A stretch of DNA of 64,000 nt from Paraphaeosphaeria minitans (lineage: Eukaryota; Ascomycota; Dothideomycetes; Pleosporales; Didymosphaeriaceae). Where the stretch lies: the NCBI GenBank assembly GCA_015832175.1, contig WJXW01000002.1, forward strand, positions 3,038,001 to 3,102,000, in the 5' to 3' direction. The notes below the pieces were generated by a model. The model saw nothing but the letters and a program-made list of their open reading frames with translations. It had not been told where the DNA came from and ran no database searches. The position numbers were made by a program, and so were the translations under genes. The first letter of the stretch is position 1; every line of letters begins with the position of its first letter. Shown one piece after another: positions 32,693 to 42,206 of the stretch.

Positions 32693-33180
32693 CGGCGCCC
32701 TGCGTGCGGAGAAGCATCGACTGAAACACGGCCCCTCCGGTGCAACCAGCCAAGCTCCCTCCCCGCCAGCGCGGAGAATGCTTGTCTCTTCGCCAATCTA
32801 GCCACCGAGTCACACCATGGGGAGCTAGCTTGGAGAACGAGCATGCGGTAGACTGGGTGCCTCTGCTGCACAATGGAACATCAATCTGCAGGCCATGCTG
32901 CGCCCGCAAGTGTTGCCCAGGCAATGGAAACATCTGCAACTTTCGCTGCAAGCCCCCCGGGGAAGGCCATGACCAGAAATAAAAATAAATAGCACCAACG
33001 AGCCCATGGGCAAAAGTAGTCGAAACCTTCACCGCGGCCAACACGCTCGAGAACAAAGTGCCAAACGCCGGCGGGTGCCTTGATCCATTAAAGCAAGGGG
33101 ATATCGTGCAGAGACCTTCATGCTTGCGCCGCTCGCTCGCTCGCTCGCGACCATGCAGCCAAAATATAGATAGCGCTGCC

Positions 33181-33266
33181 CAATCGTGCAGTCGAATATA
33201 CCCTCTGTCCATCGTGCAGCCAGATATACCCTCGGTCCATCGTGCAGCCAAATATACCCTCTGCCC
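33181..33266. repeat. 28-bp minisatellite downstream of ngt1
   Basis: Three copies of a unit containing ATCGTGCAGCC and ATATACCCTC with minor changes lie 85-170 bp past the ngt1 stop codon, within its probable 3' untranslated or terminator region. Confidence 0.88.
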
Positions 33267-33350
33267 AATCATGTACAAGAATGCCCTGGGAAAAGCTGGT
33301 ATCGACTGCCTGCTCCTCGTCATTATGAACAAGTCTGCACATCAGCCTCT

Positions 33351-33682
33351 TTACACCTTCTCCGCAACCACCTCGCCAGCCGGCACCACGTGCGCCTTGG
33401 CCGCGACCTCGTCAATGGTCTCGTCGGTGAACTTGATGTCCTTCTCCAGCGGAACCGTGTCCTCGACCTTCCACAGGATGACCGGGAGGGCAACGAGCAG
33501 ACTGCCTGCGAGGAGTCCCCAGTTGGACGCGAACATGTGCATGTAGGCAATCTTCCTGTCGTCCAACGCCCACGTGATGGCTCCACCGGCGGATTGGATG
33601 CCCTTGTAGAAACCGGCAAAGTTGGCAAGCTTGCGTCCGTTGTTCGTCAGCGCACCCATGAACCTGTTGAGCGTCAGCTTTG

Positions 33683-33727
<45 letters not shown>

Positions 33728-35039
33728 AACCCGCACTGCCTGCACCTACCAGTAAACGCACGTCTGCCACGCAGCGTCGGAGAATCCGTAAAACATGTAC
33801 AAGACGAAGGGGCCTGCGAAGCCAGCGTCGGTCCAATCCTTCTTCTCGTTGAGGAGCACAGGGTCGACACCGTCCACGCCAGTGCCGGGTACGAGTGCCT
33901 CGGCCCACTCGCGAGTGTAGGTGGTCTGGAACTTGTAACCGCAGCCCCAAACGATCATGATCAGAACGAACAACGATGCCCACGCAATCTTGGCACGCAT
34001 CGTGCGGCGCACGCCCTTGAAGTCGAGCGCGAAGCCGAAGACGTAGGCGCCGACGATTTGCATGGAGTAGTAGACCACGCCGTTGAGAGCGCGGGTGCGC
34101 GTGTTGAAGTAGGCAGCGTTGATCTCGGTGAAGTGGTAGGCGTAGAACCAGTTGGACGACAGAAACATGGGAAACAGCGCCAGGATGTAGGGGTCAGTGA
34201 AGAAGGTCTCCCAGAGACCCATGATTTCCGAGGACCAGGAAGGGTGCTTCATGACGATGATCCTGGAGCCATCGCTGCGAATGACATCCTTGGCGTCGAC
34301 GAGGGTCCACGCAAGGGCGGCGCCGATGAGCGTGAGGATCAAGAAACCGACGTAGGTACCATCGTTGACGGTCTTGGCTGCTGTGGTGTTGATGCTCTGA
34401 CCGAGCGGGATCTACGGGGCGCGCGTTAGGTACAAGATGACTGGCGAGACGGGTCGGGCCACTTACCAAGCTACCAATGACGGCACCCAAGTTGAAGATC
34501 ATCCAAAACCACGAGATGTATCGTCCCTTGGAGTCCTCTGGGGGATACGACATCATGATGGCACCCTGGGCGCACCAGAGCAGTCCAGCGCACACGCCGA
34601 GAAGGGCGCCGGCGAAGGTGGTGAAGCCGAGGTTGTGGGTGTGGTTGTAGCACAAGAACGAGGCTACGTAGACGGAGTAGCCAATGCCGCCAAAGGACAA
34701 GGCGGTGCGGATGCCGAGCTTGTTGGTGAAGGTGCCGGCGAAGAAGCCCACGACGGAGAAGGTCGAGTACAGGGCGGTGTTGGCGTGGTTGTTGGCGGTT
34801 GCGTCCAGCTGGCCACCGCCGCCCATTCCGTTGATGGCGTTGAACATGCCCGGGCACATGAAGCACACAAAGGACACGATGACGAGCTGAACGGGCGGCG
34901 AGGCATACCAGGGAAACCTGCCGAGGATTTTCTTGTACTTCCACGAGTTGGGCAGCTCGAGCACGCCGTGAGGATCTGTGACTGAGGCCTCGGGAGAGGA
35001 GACCTCGTGCGAGGCCTTCTTGGGATCCACGTCGGCCAT
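33351..35039 (-). CDS. ngt1: UNC93-like MFS transporter, probable GlcNAc transporter
   Basis: Three exons (35039-34467, 34411-33750, 33663-33351) with 55- and 86-nt introns encode 515 residues. After a 45-residue cytosolic N-terminus come about 11-12 hydrophobic helices: first VQLVIVSFVCFMCPGMFNAI, then a glycine-rich loop (GMGGGGQLD), TALYSTFSVVGFFAG, SYPPEDSKGRYISWFW, and later helices through VLIMIVWGCGY and GLLAGSLLVALPVILW. This is the DUF895/UNC-93 branch of the MFS, to which fungal Ngt1-type GlcNAc permeases belong as I recall; position in the cluster supports that. The acidic tail is cytosolic. Intron 2 contains a (CT)n tract. Plasma-membrane location is inferred. Confidence 0.87.
33688..33726. 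repeat. (CT)n microsatellite inside ngt1 intron 2
   Basis: About 19 CT units on the plus strand, thus GA units in the ngt1 transcript, between donor GTAGGT and acceptor CAACAG of an 86-nt intron. Confidence 0.95.
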
Positions 35040-35511
35040 TGCGTGGCAGAGTGAGCACAGGTGGAGGAGGGCGCAGAAGGGCGCGATGCAGGAGGGGAGA
35101 GGAGGAGACGGGGACACGGTCTGCAGATATATTGGGAGTGGACAATCAGCTCGCAATTGCGCGCAGAAGTGAACCGTGACAGGAGGATGTGGGTCGGCGG
35201 ACGGGTAAGTAAGTATTTCAAGTGCGCCATGTCAGCCAGGGCCAGGGCAAGGGTCCGGGAGCGTCCTCGTAGGCTCGTAGGCTCGAAGGCTCGTAGGCTC
35301 CTTCATTCACGACTCCTCCTCTCTCCGCCCACACTAAGTCGCATGTGGAGACGGAGGTGCAGTAGTGTGAGTGTGCGCACATGTACACGGCACGAGAGCC
35401 CTCTACCTGGATAGGTAGTCGACCTACACCGCACAAGAGCCATCTACCTACCTAGATGGTCGACTAGATATCTGATAACACCGTTCCCTGCCGCCAGCGG
35501 TGCTGCTCGTT

Positions 35512-35616
35512 GGGGTCGTTGCATGCTGCTATTGGGGTCGTTGCATGCTGCTATTGGGGTCGTTGCATGCTGCTATTGAAGTCGTTGCATGCTGCTATTG
35601 GGGTCGTTGCATGCTG
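35512..35616. repeat. 22-bp minisatellite
   Basis: Nearly five tandem copies of GGGGTCGTTGCATGCTGCTATT, one with GAAGTC in place of GGGGTC. The unit contains the palindrome GCATGC. Confidence 0.92.
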
Positions 35617-35996
35617 CTCATTCGCATCGTTCCCTGCCGCCAGCCGTGTTTGCTGCTCCCTACTCATTTTCCCCCACCGCCCACCTCCCACCGCCCACCG
35701 CCCACAGCCTCCACCGCGCCACCCAACCACGTCCGGATCGGTCTGTCGTCCCATCGCAGCCATCTTGGGCGGGGCGGGAGGCGTCGAATGGCGGCAATGG
35801 CCTCTGCTCCCTGCTTCCTGCTCCCCCCCAGGCCGCTGACCCGTCGGCCTTTCTGGAAACGAGCGTAGTCTGGCGCCACTTGCAACGGTAAATCGACCCT
35901 CCTGATAGGAAACAATGTAACCTTCAACCACAGCTCCCCGCATCGATGCTTGATCCGAACGCGTGACCACCGAACCCCCCGCCAGGCCCACCATAC

Positions 35997-36130
35997 CTAT
36001 CGCTATGCCTGCTAGAACTGCCATCCATCTAATCGCTATGCCTGCTAGGGCTGCCATCCATCTATCGCTATGCCTGCTAGGGCTGCCATCCATCTATCGC
36101 TATGCCTGCTAGAGCTGCCATCCATCTATC
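35997..36130. repeat. 32-bp minisatellite
   Basis: Four tandem copies of a 32-bp unit (core ATCGCTATGCCTGCTAG, then CTGCCATCCAT), differing at a dinucleotide after CTGCTAG (AA, GG, GG, AG). Copies are contiguous. Confidence 0.92.
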
Positions 36131-36654
36131 GTCGGCGTCGCTCGTGCTGATAAGCGCGGTGGCTGCGATGGCAACCTCTCGGCGCGTGGTAGATAGCCGC
36201 GATGGCAACCTCCTCCCGGCGCGTGGTGCCTGTGATGGCAACCTCGTGCTTGTGATGGCAACCTCATGGCGGCGTAGCATGGCAGCACCGCGCTGGCGTC
36301 GTCGCGCGAATGGCTCGCTGGCGCCTTGTGCTACCACCTTCACCTACCACCGCCTTGTGTTCATCGCCGTCGTGCCGCGACGAGCCGGAAATTGATGCGT
36401 TTCGCGCGCTGTTGCGACGGCCTTGTCCCCTTGCGCCCCTTCATTCGCCCCGGCCGACCTGACAAAGAAGACGGCAGTGGACCCTGACTCCGAGAACGAG
36501 CATGCTACCGTACCCGCCCCGCTCATGACGTTGAAGTGAACTTGCGAGCCGTATGAGGGCGATGATGATAAGTTCTGCCTGCCCATTCTCCGTCCATTCA
36601 TCTGCCCCTTTGACGCCTTGACCCTCTGCGTTCACTTGCTCGGGACACAGCACG

Positions 36655-36838
36655 CACACAGCATACACAGCACGTACACAGCATATACACCACGTACACA
36701 GCATACACACCACGTACACAGCATATACACACCACGTACACACCAGATACACACCACGTACACACCAGATACACACCACGTACACACCAGATACACACCA
36801 CGTACACACCAGATACACACCACGTACACACCACGTAC
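36655..36838. repeat. CA-rich tandem repeat just upstream of nagB
   Basis: First a 20-bp unit (CACGTACACAGCATAYACAC), then about four and a half copies of a 22-bp unit ACCACGTACACACCAGATAC plus AC. The array ends 18 bp before the nagB start codon, so it likely forms the 5' leader of the mRNA. Confidence 0.9.
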
Positions 36839-36855
36839 CCACATACTCTCTAACC

Positions 36856-38211
36856 ATGTATGCATGCGCGCTTGCCCCTCGGCTCTTGCAATGACGCTGA
36901 CCACTGCAGGCGCCTGATAATAAGAGACGATCCAGGCACCGCCTCCAGGTACATTGCCGACTACATCATTGGTGCATGCTTCCGATCCTTGCTCTCCACA
37001 AAGCTTCTGCTAACCCCCGTCCTCCAGAGCGCATCAAGACCTTCAACCCCACGCAGGAGCGCCCCTTTGTGCTGGGTCTGCCCACGGGAAGCAGCCCCGT
37101 CTTGATCTATCGATGCCTCGTGCAGCGACACAAAGCCGGCGAGATATCCTTCCGCAATGTCGTCACTTTCAACATGGTGAGTCTTTGTCGCGCCCAGTCC
37201 CATCGCCCTTGCATGCGGCTGTATGTGCGCCGGTGCCACGCCGCTCGCATGTTTCAGTGGCTGATCAGCTGCAGGACGAGTACGTCGGGATACCAAGAGA
37301 ACACCCGGAAAGCTACCACAGCTTCATGTACAAGCACTTCTTCTCCCACGTAGACGTCCGGCCCGAGAACATAAACATCCTCAACGGTAATGCTTCGGAT
37401 CTGGAAGCCGAATGTCAAGCCTACGAGGAGAAGATCGCCAACGCAGGAGGCATCGAGTTGTTCCTGGGCGGTATTGGGCCCGATGGACACATTGCCTTCA
37501 ACGAGCCTGGCTCCAGTCTCAAGTCCCGGACCCGTGTCAAGACTCTTGCCTATGACACTATCCTTGCAAATTCGAGGTTCTTCGGGAACGATCTGGATCA
37601 AGTCCCCAGGATGGCACTGACGGTTGGGGTCCAAACAGTTTTGGATGTAAGCGCTCCTGCCCACTGACATGCCGACGACGCTAACGCCTGCAGGCTCGTG
37701 AAGTAGTGATTATCATCACTGGGGCGCACAAAGCTTTGGCTTTGCAGAAATGCCTCGAGGAAGGCATCAACCACATGTGGACGCTTTCGTGCCTCCAGCT
37801 ACACCCGCATCCGATGATCGTCATTGATGAGGATGCCACCCTGGAACTCAAAGTCAAGACTGTCAGGGTAAGATCAAACATTCGATGCCTTCACCCACAC
37901 AATCGCTGACCGTTGATCAGTACTTCAAGAGTATCGAAAAGGTCGCAAACGAGCAGGGCTTCCGTCAGATGCTTCCCAGGATCAAGAAGCGCGACTCTGT
38001 TCATGAAACAGATGACCTTCTATCTGCGCCCCAGCCCCAGCGCAACGGATTGACGCTTGCCGTGCCGCCTCAAGACATCTCCCGCTCAGCTAGTCCTGCA
38101 CTGGAACCCATGAGCGCACGAATCTCTGACAGCGAGGCAAGCGCGTTGCGAGCCGTCGATCTAAATAGTGAGCTGCAGTTTGCCCCCATGAGCGCCCGTG
38201 TCGCGGGTTGA
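36856..38211 (+). CDS. nagB: Glucosamine-6-phosphate deaminase
   Basis: Six exons (36856-36857, 36910-36971, 37028-37176, 37275-37646, 37694-37867, 37921-38211) encode 349 residues. Exon 1 contributes only A and T of the start codon; the G comes from exon 2, giving the canonical MRLIIRDD start. The active-site residues match the E. coli enzyme even in number: Asp72 (FNMDEYVGI), Asp141, His143 and Glu148 ([12 protein letters not shown]). Other motifs are [26 protein letters not shown] and [10 protein letters not shown]. The enzyme converts glucosamine-6-P to fructose-6-P and ammonia, the last step of the pathway. A fungal C-terminal extension of about 75 residues contains a repeated PMSARI/PMSARV. 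Known as dam1 in Trichoderma and NAG1 in Candida. Confidence 0.94.
36858..36909 (+). other. nagB: Intron splitting the nagB start codon (AT|G)
   Basis: Donor GTATGC, branch CGCTGACC, acceptor CTGCAG, 52 nt. In unspliced RNA the same AUG would start a 12-codon peptide ending at TGA 36892-36894, so NagB cannot be made without splicing. Confidence 0.8.
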
Positions 38212-38869
38212 GATAAGCATCAAAGGGTTGCCTAGGATCGCCGGAGTTCGGACACTCGTCTCGTCTCGTTTTCGTTTCGAAGTCATCATTCGTTTGCTTA
38301 TAGTTTTGGAAACAATCGTTTGCGACAAGCAAGGCGAGGCTGCTATTTTGATGCATGGTTAGTAGACTGTTTGACGTGGTAGAGTAGAGTAGGATGCATC
38401 AACTGCGCGACTTTGATGTAGAATCTTGCGCCGGTCGCATTTGCATAGATGATTAGCATTCGCTAGATACCCTGTACTGTTAAGAATATGTAATGTATAC
38501 TGTACATTTATCTGTACACCAGTGTCGTGATTTCGTACCGTGTGTTTTTATGTTGGGAGCAAATGGAAGGGCGAATTGCAGGGTACTTAGGTCGAAGGTC
38601 GGATTTGGTGTTTAATTGAGTATTCGGAAGCTTGATATAGGCAGAGGAAACACACGAGGCCCAGCCTCGCGAGGCGCTGGAGAAGAAGAGCTGGTGGAGC
38701 AGCAGCACGTGCATGTCATATCCCCGACTCCACATGTTGAAGGTCGGGAGCCGAGGCACGTCATTTCCCCAGCTTCATGGGAGCCCTGCCCAGTCGGAAG
38801 ACACAACAACAACACGTCGCGACAGCATGCGAAGCCCCTCCTCGAGATCGCGCATACAGTACATCCAAC
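38212..38869. other. Intergenic region, right border of the GlcNAc cluster
   Basis: A 658-bp gap between the nagB stop and the next start codon. It should hold the nagB terminator and the promoter of the TMEM135-like gene. No repeat or coding frame is convincing. Confidence 0.5.
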
Positions 38870-40526
38870 ATGTCGTCTTCCAGCGCATCCTCCTCCTCCG
38901 GTAGGCCCGAATCGAAGGAGAAGGAGGTCAATCCGATCGTGCGCAACGCGCTGCGGTACTCGCTCAGTCCGCGGGAATACCAGCTTCTACACCAATACCT
39001 CCTTTCTCGCGCCCCCGCCGTCCGGAAGCGCACGCTGGCCCCCAAAAAGTACGACGCCATTGCAAAGGGAGGCGACGACTACAATGCTGCTGCAATCCGT
39101 GCGAGTCTGCGGCTCGCCGTCGTGGCTTTCTTGGGCCTCAAGGCGTGGGATCTTGTAGCGACCAAGCTTTTAGCCCGGGGTGCACCAAAGAGGTGAATTG
39201 AAGCATGCCACGCAGTGCGCCAGGATGCTGACATTGCCTAGTCCACAGCGCCCGTTGCCTGTGTACAAGTCACCCAACGTCCGCTTGACGTGCTCGCTAT
39301 CCCTCATATTGCTATTTCACCGCCTTCTGCGCCGCTTCTTCATCCGCCTACGCGAGAGTCTCCTCAAACAGGAAGCGAAGCCATTCAGGCGGCGAAATCC
39401 GCGCATAGCACGCTCCTTGACCTCCCGACTCGCGCCCGCCATCGGTTCCAGTCTGGCAGGCTTCTTCCTTGCAGTATACCCCGGCGACCAATTGCGGATA
39501 ACCATCGCCATCTACATCTTCACCAGAGCTCTCGAGTTCACCTACAACCGGTTGGAAGAGCTGGGCTATTTCCGCAATAGACCCGCATGGTTCGGATCAT
39601 GGATGATCATGCCTGTAGCCTGTGGGCAACTGCTCCACGCCTTCGTCTTTGACCGCGACTGCTTCCCTGCCATGTACGGCAAATTTATTTTGGACAATTC
39701 TCCAGAGTACATACAGGCAAGACCTTCAGGATACCCCAAGCACCTCGAATGGCCGAGCACCTTCGACATTGTCGACAACCTGGCCCAGATCTCCAAGGAA
39801 TCATGGCCTTCCTTCGTATCGCCCATCATGTTTCCCAACTCCGAGACTCTACCGCGGAGCCTCGCGGCCATATCACCCATCACATCTCCCGCTCACCCCG
39901 CCATCAAGCACCTTTCCTGCGCGCTCCTCCACCCCAACGACCCCTCCTGCCTGCGCACCTACCTCTCCTACTGGATCCAGGCCTCCCCCAAGGTCGCCCG
40001 CTTCTTCACCATCATCTTCACCGCGCTGAGCGTAACGCGCTACAAGACCTTCCTCAGCAGCCCCACGACCGCCGTCAACGCCCTCGCAAGGTCCATCCTC
40101 CGCATGTCCCTCTTCATCTGCGGCGCCATCGGGACTTCCTGGGGCTCCATCTGCCTCTTCCAGAACACGTTCCCGCGCACCCTGCTCCCCACGCAGCGCT
40201 GGTTCCTCGGCGGCTTCCTCGGCGGCACGTGGGCGTTTCTGGAGCGCAAGAACGGCCGCGGGAACTTCTTGTACTCGGCGCGCATGTCGATTGATTCGCT
40301 GTGGAAGGTGGGTGTCAAGAGAGGGTGGTGGCGGGGCGTCAGGAATGGGGATGTGCTGCTGTTCGTGGTCAGTCTGGCGACGGTCAACGTGCTGTATGAG
40401 ATTTCGCCCAAGTCGGTGAGCAGCGGGGTCGCGAGGAAGGGGCTGGGTGTTCTGAGGGGCGAGGGCTGGGTGGATAGGGCGGTGCTGCCGAGGGAGGGTG
40501 AGGCCGGGGTGGAGGGTGAGGAGTAG
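38870..40526 (+). CDS. TMEM135-like integral membrane protein
   Basis: Two exons (38870-39192, 39242-40526) with a 49-nt intron (branch TGCTGAC) encode 535 residues. Motifs resemble the fungal members of the TMEM135/Tim17-like group: LRYSLSPREYQLLHQYLLSRAP near the N-terminus, RLAPAIGSSLAGFFLAVYPGD, RALEFTYNRLEELGYF, WFGSWMIMPVACGQLLHAFVFD, and AISGTSWGSICLFQ/GGFLGGTWAFLERKN-type glycine-zipper segments. Animal TMEM135 acts at peroxisomes and mitochondria in lipid and membrane dynamics; the role in fungi is not established. Several hydrophobic segments are visible between residues 90 and 470. Exon 1 is needed for the full N-terminal domain, and the ATG at 38870 is the first after upstream stops. 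Confidence 0.82.
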
Positions 40527-41309
40527 GGCTGGTCTGTACATGTGCGATAACCGTAGTGCTGTTGTACGTTCAAGGTACCGTGTAATGAGAGACGAAGGAT
40601 ATGACATAGGGAAGACGGTCGCTATTGTGATTTAATAATACTTTGTATATGCCCCGTTGCTCGATCCAACACGCATTCCCCGACCGACGCCGTGCATATG
40701 CTCCACGGTCCTTTTCTACCCACTTGTAAGGCTTTTCAAACATTCATCCCCCGTCTGCGTGTTACTCTACCTAAAGGACCCCACCTCGTGGATTCTGTCG
40801 CCAGTCTGAAACCATGTAAATGCTCTCTCTAGCCACACTACCTAGGTTTGACGAGGCCCATCTGGAAAGCGAATGTGAGTACCGTACGCGCCTGTGGGTG
40901 TGTATAATCATAATCACAATCATAATCCAGTCACAACGTCAAGAAAAATAGCAAAATTGCGGATACTTGCACGGTTCGGGTTTGGCAAACGGGAAGAAGA
41001 AGAAAGAAAAAAAAGCATGTGGCTTGCTGGTAGGTAGGTACACCCGGCATTCCATGTGCTATGTGCTATATGAACCCAACTACCAATTCCCCTAGGGCGA
41101 CCTTTTCAACGGGTGTGTAGGCAAAATCGCATCGTGGAGAGGAAACCGGGGGCCGAATTTTTGTTCCGGACCAAGCGTCATGCATATTTGATAAAATTGA
41201 TATCCAGTATATGTTCATGACGCTAGCAACAATCCCCATACCTACCTCCCAGAGCCGACGTGTCGCTCGACCGACACCTACCTACCTACCTACCTACCCA
41301 CCCACCAAT
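40527..41309. other. Convergent intergenic region
   Basis: A 783-bp gap between two 3' ends. It contains a TAGGTAGGTA motif near 41030 and a (CTAC)n tract at 41276-41298 next to the F-box-like gene. No gene seen. Confidence 0.55.
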
Positions 41310-42206
41310 CTAGACTCGGAGAAGTCGATTCAAAGCATCCTCAAATACGACGAGGAGCTGCGCCTCGCGCGCAGCCTGGTCGTGGAAGCGGGGCCAAGAA
41401 GTGTCGCTCTTGAACGCGAGGATGTCCAGAGCAGCGAGCTTGTCACGCTTGCGCGCTCCGACGGCCAGCAGCCAATTGCGCGCCATGCGGTGGAAATTTG
41501 CGGCGGCCGAGACGGTCTGGAGGTGGCTCTTTGCGTGCAGGTCGATGGTGATGCCGAGGTGCTCGAGGTTCTCCGCGAATATTAGCATGCTGAAGGCCAT
41601 CTCGGCGTGTTGGCGGGTGGTGACGCCGTGGTGGGCGTTCAGGCTGTTGTCGATGACGATGCGGGTGAGGTCGCGCACGTGCAGGGCGTGGCGTCCGAGG
41701 AAGGAGGATAGATCGCCGACGATGTCGAAGTGGAAGGTGTTTCGGCTGTACAGCAGGGGCGTGGACTCTCCGTGGATCTCCTTGTTGGCTTGTAGAAGGT
41801 GGAGGGCGATGTCGGTGAAGTTCTTCTTTCTTGAACCTGGAGACACACGCACAGGCTTCGTCCGATCCAAGGTTCCTTCACCCGGTCCTCGTCGGATGTA
41901 GATCTCGCCGTCGGTTGCAGTAAGGGCGTACTTGTAGATCAAGTTGCGAATTTCACCTGTGCTCGTGTTAGCGCTTGATCAATCGATGGGTGGGATTGGA
42001 TGTTTACTCACCAGGTAGGCGGGAGAAAGGGAACGACGACTCATTTGTCTGCTCCTCGGGCTCCGTTGGGGCGACTTTACGACGCTTAGGGTTGGGAGGA
42101 GACCCATCGCTACCATCATACGTGCTGGGAACCTGTATTCGTTAGCTCTGCCAATGTGAGACCAATAATACGAGACATTACTTACGCGAATTCTTATATT
42201 GAACAT
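41310..42206 (-). CDS. F-box-like fungal protein of unknown function
   Basis: Three exons (42206-42186, 42132-42012, 41956-41310) with 53- and 55-nt introns encode 262 residues. Exon 1 has only 21 nt (MFNIRIR). After a basic, disordered stretch with a PNPKRRKV nuclear-localisation-like motif, the segment FPFSRLPGEIRNLIYKYAL matches the F-box-like start of a large family of Pezizomycotina proteins. The family continues with LLQANKEIHGESTPLLYSRNTFHFD, as seen here, and a helical C-terminal part. Such proteins may act as substrate adaptors of ubiquitin ligases, but for this group that is an inference. The intron signals are strong (GTGAGT donor, GCGCTAAC branch, CACAG acceptor), and both joins are needed to keep the frame. 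Confidence 0.82.

Larger units (their letters stand above)
31645..33350. other. 1.7-kb spacer between hxk3 and ngt1 with repeats
   Basis: It holds the hxk3 promoter (next to 31645) and the ngt1 3' flank. Visible repeats: a duplicated AGTCCTTACAGCGGGGCTTC segment (31960-32010), GAGGGC hexamers (32108-32152), GCCCGCC runs (32328-32360), CCACCGT heptamers (32635-32692) and a 28-bp minisatellite (33181-33266). No coding frame convinces. Confidence 0.7.
35040..36855. other. 1.8-kb divergent spacer between ngt1 and nagB with three minisatellites
   Basis: Both promoters lie here. The repeats are listed separately. An additional imperfect array of GATGGCAACCTC occurs at 36166-36270 with four copies at uneven spacing. 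The 60 bp before 36600 and the region 35200-35460 are unique sequence. No coding frame convinces; the apparent Cys/Val-rich minus-strand frames at 36440-36900 come from the CA-rich repeat. Confidence 0.7.

Noticed and set aside
35997..36130. 32-bp direct repeats resembling CRISPR repeat length
   Set aside because: The copies are contiguous without spacers, and the host is a fungus; it is a minisatellite.
36441..36904. Cys/Val-rich minus-strand frames
   Set aside because: They are the reverse translation of the CA-rich repeat upstream of nagB.
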